NCBI RefSeq assembly: GCF_014873915.1
Contig: NZ_JADBEJ010000001.1
Span: forward strand, 1,550,001 to 1,614,000
Reading direction: 5' to 3'
Length of the DNA stretch: 64,000 bases
Source: Amycolatopsis roodepoortensis
Lineage (GTDB): Bacteria > Actinomycetota > Actinomycetes > Mycobacteriales > Pseudonocardiaceae
Shown here: positions 61,465-64,000 of the stretch, piece by piece
How the letters are laid out: each line of letters starts with the position of its first letter
Position numbering within the stretch: position 1 is the first letter of the stretch
Translations under genes and position numbers: made by a program
Notes under the pieces: model-generated
Told to the model about the DNA's origin: nothing
The model's input: only the letters and a program-made list of their open reading frames with translations
Databases searched by the model: none

Positions 61465-61569
61465 GTGAAGGCCCCCTTCCCTCGGCTCAGCCGAGGAAAC
61501 TCGACCTTCACACCTTTCCCGGTCGGGAAGGCCTCCTTGCCTACCCTGAGGGTAGGGAAGGAGGCCTTC
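61465..61569. terminator. Two hairpins downstream of ahcY in a gene-free gap
   Basis: The 362-base gap 61239-61600 holds no gene. Nearest ahcY a strong hairpin has arms 61527-61547 and 61549-61569 (GAAGGCCTCCTT type, one mismatch). Next to it an imperfect hairpin (61465-61486 with 61490-61511) has a perfect CCTCGGC-TCA-GCCGAGG tip and the GTGAAGGCCCCC foot. They probably terminate ahcY. Confidence 0.7.
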
Positions 61570-61600
61570 ACTACCTGTGGGACCGCGCGGTCGCTGAGCC

Positions 61601-63076
61601 TCAGTACCGGTAGTGGTCCAGCTTGTACGGGCCCTCGACGTCCACGCCGATGTACTCGGCCTGGCGCTTGGTCAGCTTCGTCAGCCGGACGCCCAGCGCG
61701 TCGAGGTGCAGGCGGGCCACCTTCTCGTCGAGATGCTTCGGCAGCACGTGGACGTCGGTGGTGTACTCGCCCTGCTTCGTGAACAGCTCGATCTGCGCGA
61801 TCGTCTGGTTGGTGAAGGAGTTCGACATCACGAAGCTCGGGTGGCCGGTCGCGTTCCCGAGGTTCATCAGCCTGCCTTCGGACAGCACGATGATCGAGTG
61901 CGCCTCGCGGTCCGCCGTCGCGGGGAAGACCCACTCGTGCACCTGCGGCTTGACCTCGATCTTCTGGATGCCCGGGATCTTCGCGAGGCCGGCCATGTCG
62001 ATCTCGTTGTCGAAGTGCCCGACGTTCGCGACGATCGCGTTGTGCTTCATCTTGGCCATCTGGTCGGCCATGATGATGTCGAAGTTGCCGGTGGTGGTGA
62101 TGAAGATGTCGCCGCGCTCGACGACGTCGTCGAGCTCCACGACGTCGAGGCCCTCCATCGCCGCCTGCAGCGCGCAAATCGGGTCGATCTCGGTGACGAC
62201 CACACGGGCGCCCTGGCCGCGCAGCGATTCCACCGCGCCCTTGCCGACGTCGCCGTAACCGCAGACGACCGCGACCTTGCCCGCGATCATCACGTCGGTG
62301 CCGCGGTTGAGACCGTCGATGAGCGAGTGGCGGATGCCGTACTTGTTGTCGAACTTCGACTTCGTCACCGAGTCGTTCACGTTCATCGCCGGGAAGAGCA
62401 GCTCGCCGTCCTTGGCGAGCTTGTAGAGCCGCTTGACGCCGTTGGTGGTCTCCTCGGTGACCCCGCGGACCTCCTTGGCGATCCGGGTGAACCGGCTGGT
62501 GTCGCGGCCGAGGCTTTCGCGGAGGGTCTCCAGTACGAGGCCGTATTCCTCGCCGTCTTCCTCGGTCGCCTGCGGGACGGCGCCCGCGGCCTCGAACTCG
62601 ACGCCCTTGTGGATCAGCAGGGTCGCGTCGCCGCCGTCGTCGAGGATCATGTTCGGGAGGCGGCCGTCGCCGAAGTCGAAGAGCTGGTCGGTGCACCACC
62701 AGTACTCGGCGAGGGTCTCACCCTTCCACGCGAACACCGACGAGCCCGACGGGTTCTCGACGGTGCCGTCCGGGCCGACGACGACGGCCGCGGCCGCCTC
62801 GTCCTGCGTCGAGAAGATGTTGCAGGACACCCAGCGCACCTCGGCGCCCAGCGCGACGAGCGTCTCGATCAGCACGGCGGTCTGCACGGTCATGTGCAGT
62901 GAACCCGCGACCCGCGCGCCCTTTAGCGGCTGCGAGCCGGCGTATTCGCGGCGCAGCGCCATCAGACCTGGCATCTCGACCTCGGCGAGGCGCAGCTGCT
63001 TGCGGCCGGCCTCGGCCAGGGAGAGATCGGCGACGGCGAATTCGATCCCGTTGACCTTGGACAGGGTCGGGCTCAT
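61601..63076 (-). CDS. ahcY: S-adenosylhomocysteine hydrolase
   Basis: A 491-residue enzyme that splits S-adenosylhomocysteine into adenosine and homocysteine, keeping methylation going. It has [35 protein letters not shown] (substrate-binding Lys and Asp), the NAD-binding [18 protein letters not shown], and the C-terminal KLDHYRY. The ATG follows TTGGAGAACCC. I looked for a SAH riboswitch upstream and saw no convincing match. Confidence 0.97.
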   Translation of the reverse strand: MSPTLSKVNGIEFAVADLSLAEAGRKQLRLAEVEMPGLMALRREYAGSQPLKGARVAGSLHMTVQTAVLIETLVALGAEVRWVSCNIFSTQDEAAAAVVVGPDGTVENPSGSSVFAWKGETLAEYWWCTDQLFDFGDGRLPNMILDDGGDATLLIHKGVEFEAAGAVPQATEEDGEEYGLVLETLRESLGRDTSRFTRIAKEVRGVTEETTNGVKRLYKLAKDGELLFPAMNVNDSVTKSKFDNKYGIRHSLIDGLNRGTDVMIAGKVAVVCGYGDVGKGAVESLRGQGARVVVTEIDPICALQAAMEGLDVVELDDVVERGDIFITTTGNFDIIMADQMAKMKHNAIVANVGHFDNEIDMAGLAKIPGIQKIEVKPQVHEWVFPATADREAHSIIVLSEGRLMNLGNATGHPSFVMSNSFTNQTIAQIELFTKQGEYTTDVHVLPKHLDEKVARLHLDALGVRLTKLTKRQAEYIGVDVEGPYKLDHYRY

Positions 63077-63200
63077 GGGTTCTCCAATCATCAGGGAAGG
63101 CAGGGTGGAGCGGTCCTTTTCGCCGGTGGCGGAAAGGACGACGTCAGTGCGGGGGTTTCAGTGCTCGGCCTCGAAGACCGGAAAAGGGTTCGGACGCAAC

Positions 63201-63230
63201 AAAGGCACCTCCACAGTGGGAGGCGCCCTT
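63201..63230 (-). terminator. Hairpin after dinB
   Basis: A stem of about 12 bp around CACTGT (minus strand arms GCGCCTCC and GGAGGTGC with G-T pairs), 90 bases beyond the dinB stop. It could also lie in the ahcY leader; position favours a dinB terminator. Confidence 0.5.
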
Positions 63231-63321
63231 ACGTCTGTCGCGGCGGGCCGAGCGTGGCGGAAGAATTCCGTCGCAGCGCCTCTCGACCCGGAACCAGAAT
63301 GGCAAAGCGCCGCGAGCGCTG

Positions 63322-64000
63322 TCAAGGCGACGCGGATCGCTCCGTAGCCGAGAGGAATTCGGCGCGGACACCCAGCAGGCGGACCGGTCTGCCGAGGTCG
63401 AACATGCCGAGAACGGCCAGCGCCGCCTTCTCGATTTCGGCGGGGTCGGAGGTCCGTGCGGGCAGGGTCATGCTGTGCGTATGGGTCTGGAACGGGGCGA
63501 ACCGGACCTTGACCGCGACCCGCGCGGCGGGCCTGCCTTCCTCGGCGACGTCCTGTGAGACGCGTTTCGCCAGCACGACGACCTCCGCCGCCATGGCCTC
63601 GGGATCGGAGATGTTCTGCTGAAAGGTCGTCTCGCGGCTACGGGATCGCGCGACGTACGGCGTCGCGGTGACTTCGGCGTCGCCGATTCCGCCGGCGAGG
63701 ATCCGGTACCAAGGGCCGAGCTTCGGGCCGAACCGGGCCGCGAGGTCCGCCGGATCGGCGCCCGCCAGCTCCAGCACGGTGTGGTAGCCGGCCTCGGCGA
63801 GCTTCTTCGTGGTCTTGCTGCCGATGCCCCACAGGGCGTCCGTCGGCCGCTCGGCCATGACGTCCCACCAGTTGTCCTGGACGAGCCGGAAGATCCCCGC
63901 GGGTTTGGCGAAGCCGGTGGCGAGTTTGGCGCGCAGCTTGTTGTCCCCGATGCCGACGGAGCAGGAAAGGCCCGTCTCCTCGGCCACTTCCCGCCGGATG
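63322..64000 (-). CDS. dinB: DNA polymerase IV (Y family), 5' end outside window
   Basis: C-terminal part of a translesion polymerase. The frame is open to the window edge (IRREVAEETGLSCSVGIG), so the N-terminal catalytic part lies outside. Visible are the GDNKLRAKLATGFAKPAGI segment, the helix-hairpin-helix thumb (DALWGIGSKTTKKLAEAGYH) and the little-finger domain (SRSRETTFQQNI). The arrangement is that of DinB rather than UmuC. Confidence 0.93.
   Translation of the reverse strand, partial: IRREVAEETGLSCSVGIGDNKLRAKLATGFAKPAGIFRLVQDNWWDVMAERPTDALWGIGSKTTKKLAEAGYHTVLELAGADPADLAARFGPKLGPWYRILAGGIGDAEVTATPYVARSRSRETTFQQNISDPEAMAAEVVVLAKRVSQDVAEEGRPAARVAVKVRFAPFQTHTHSMTLPARTSDPAEIEKAALAVLGMFDLGRPVRLLGVRAEFLSATERSASP

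Noticed and set aside
63092..63200. SAH or SAM riboswitch in the ahcY leader
   Set aside because: I found no convincing match to the conserved cores; the only clear hairpin fits a dinB terminator better.
1..64000. CRISPR arrays, tRNA or rRNA genes, insertion sequences
   Set aside because: No regularly spaced direct repeats, no cloverleaf or rRNA-like sequence, and no transposase or integrase motifs were seen.

Overview
The window is high-GC chromosomal DNA from an actinomycete, most likely a Pseudonocardiaceae member such as Amycolatopsis (genus is an inference). Supporting signs are strong G/C bias at third codon positions, many GTG starts, ATGA/GTGA stop-start overlaps, the ruvCAB-yajC-secDF-apt-relA block, an AfsR/SARP regulator, a conservon (kinase/roadblock/DUF742/GTPase), and long intergenic hairpins.

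Layout. 1-4780 is the right end of a biosynthetic cluster: the end of an adenylation-carrier NRPS protein, a type II thioesterase, an HSL-type hydrolase and an ATP-grasp ligase, tightly coupled. The set recalls the A-T / thioesterase / ATP-grasp logic of nikkomycin-type peptide assembly. 4794-8161 holds a TetR regulator, an overlapping 47-codon ORF and a P1-family peptidase, divergent from an APC permease. 8162-9830 is an XRE-cupin regulator divergent from azlCD. 9885-14901 carries pdxT, yebC, a DUF4262 gene, a DUF985 cupin and ruvCAB. 15047-21570 is yajC, secD, secF, apt and relA.

22569-34532 is the most striking part. A promoter with a roughly 300-nt leader precedes an MFS exporter and, coupled by a TAATG overlap, one 3451-residue PKS-NRPS: acyl-AMP ligase, ACP, KS, AT, ACP, luciferase-like monooxygenase, C, A, T, and a terminal C domain. 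There is no ketoreductase, no thioesterase and no tailoring gene beside it. It sits between relA and the cyclophilin / metallo-beta-lactamase genes, which are neighbours in other actinobacteria as I know them, so it looks like an inserted two-gene lipopeptide cluster. The expected intermediate is a fatty acid extended by one malonate, left at the beta-keto level, oxidised by the flavin monooxygenase and joined to one amino acid, then passed to an unusual release step.

34552-41393 holds a class IV aminotransferase, a membrane cyclophilin, an MBL hydrolase, small membrane and coiled-coil proteins, a YibE/F protein, and a GlxA-type regulator divergent from a DJ-1/PfpI enzyme. 41479-50507 has an AfsR-type regulator, an erythromycin-esterase-family enzyme, an XRE/DUF5753 regulator, CYTH-CHAD and STAS proteins, and a LigD-like phosphoesterase whose ligase domain appears dead. 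50636-55041 is a heterodimeric ABC exporter with its TetR regulator and a probable operator. 55313-59217 is a conservon followed by a StyA-like flavin monooxygenase. 59336-64000 has ku, small proteins, ahcY and the 3' part of dinB.

Several long hairpins recur between genes. One family, at 37686 and 45886, conserves its loop as well as its stem.
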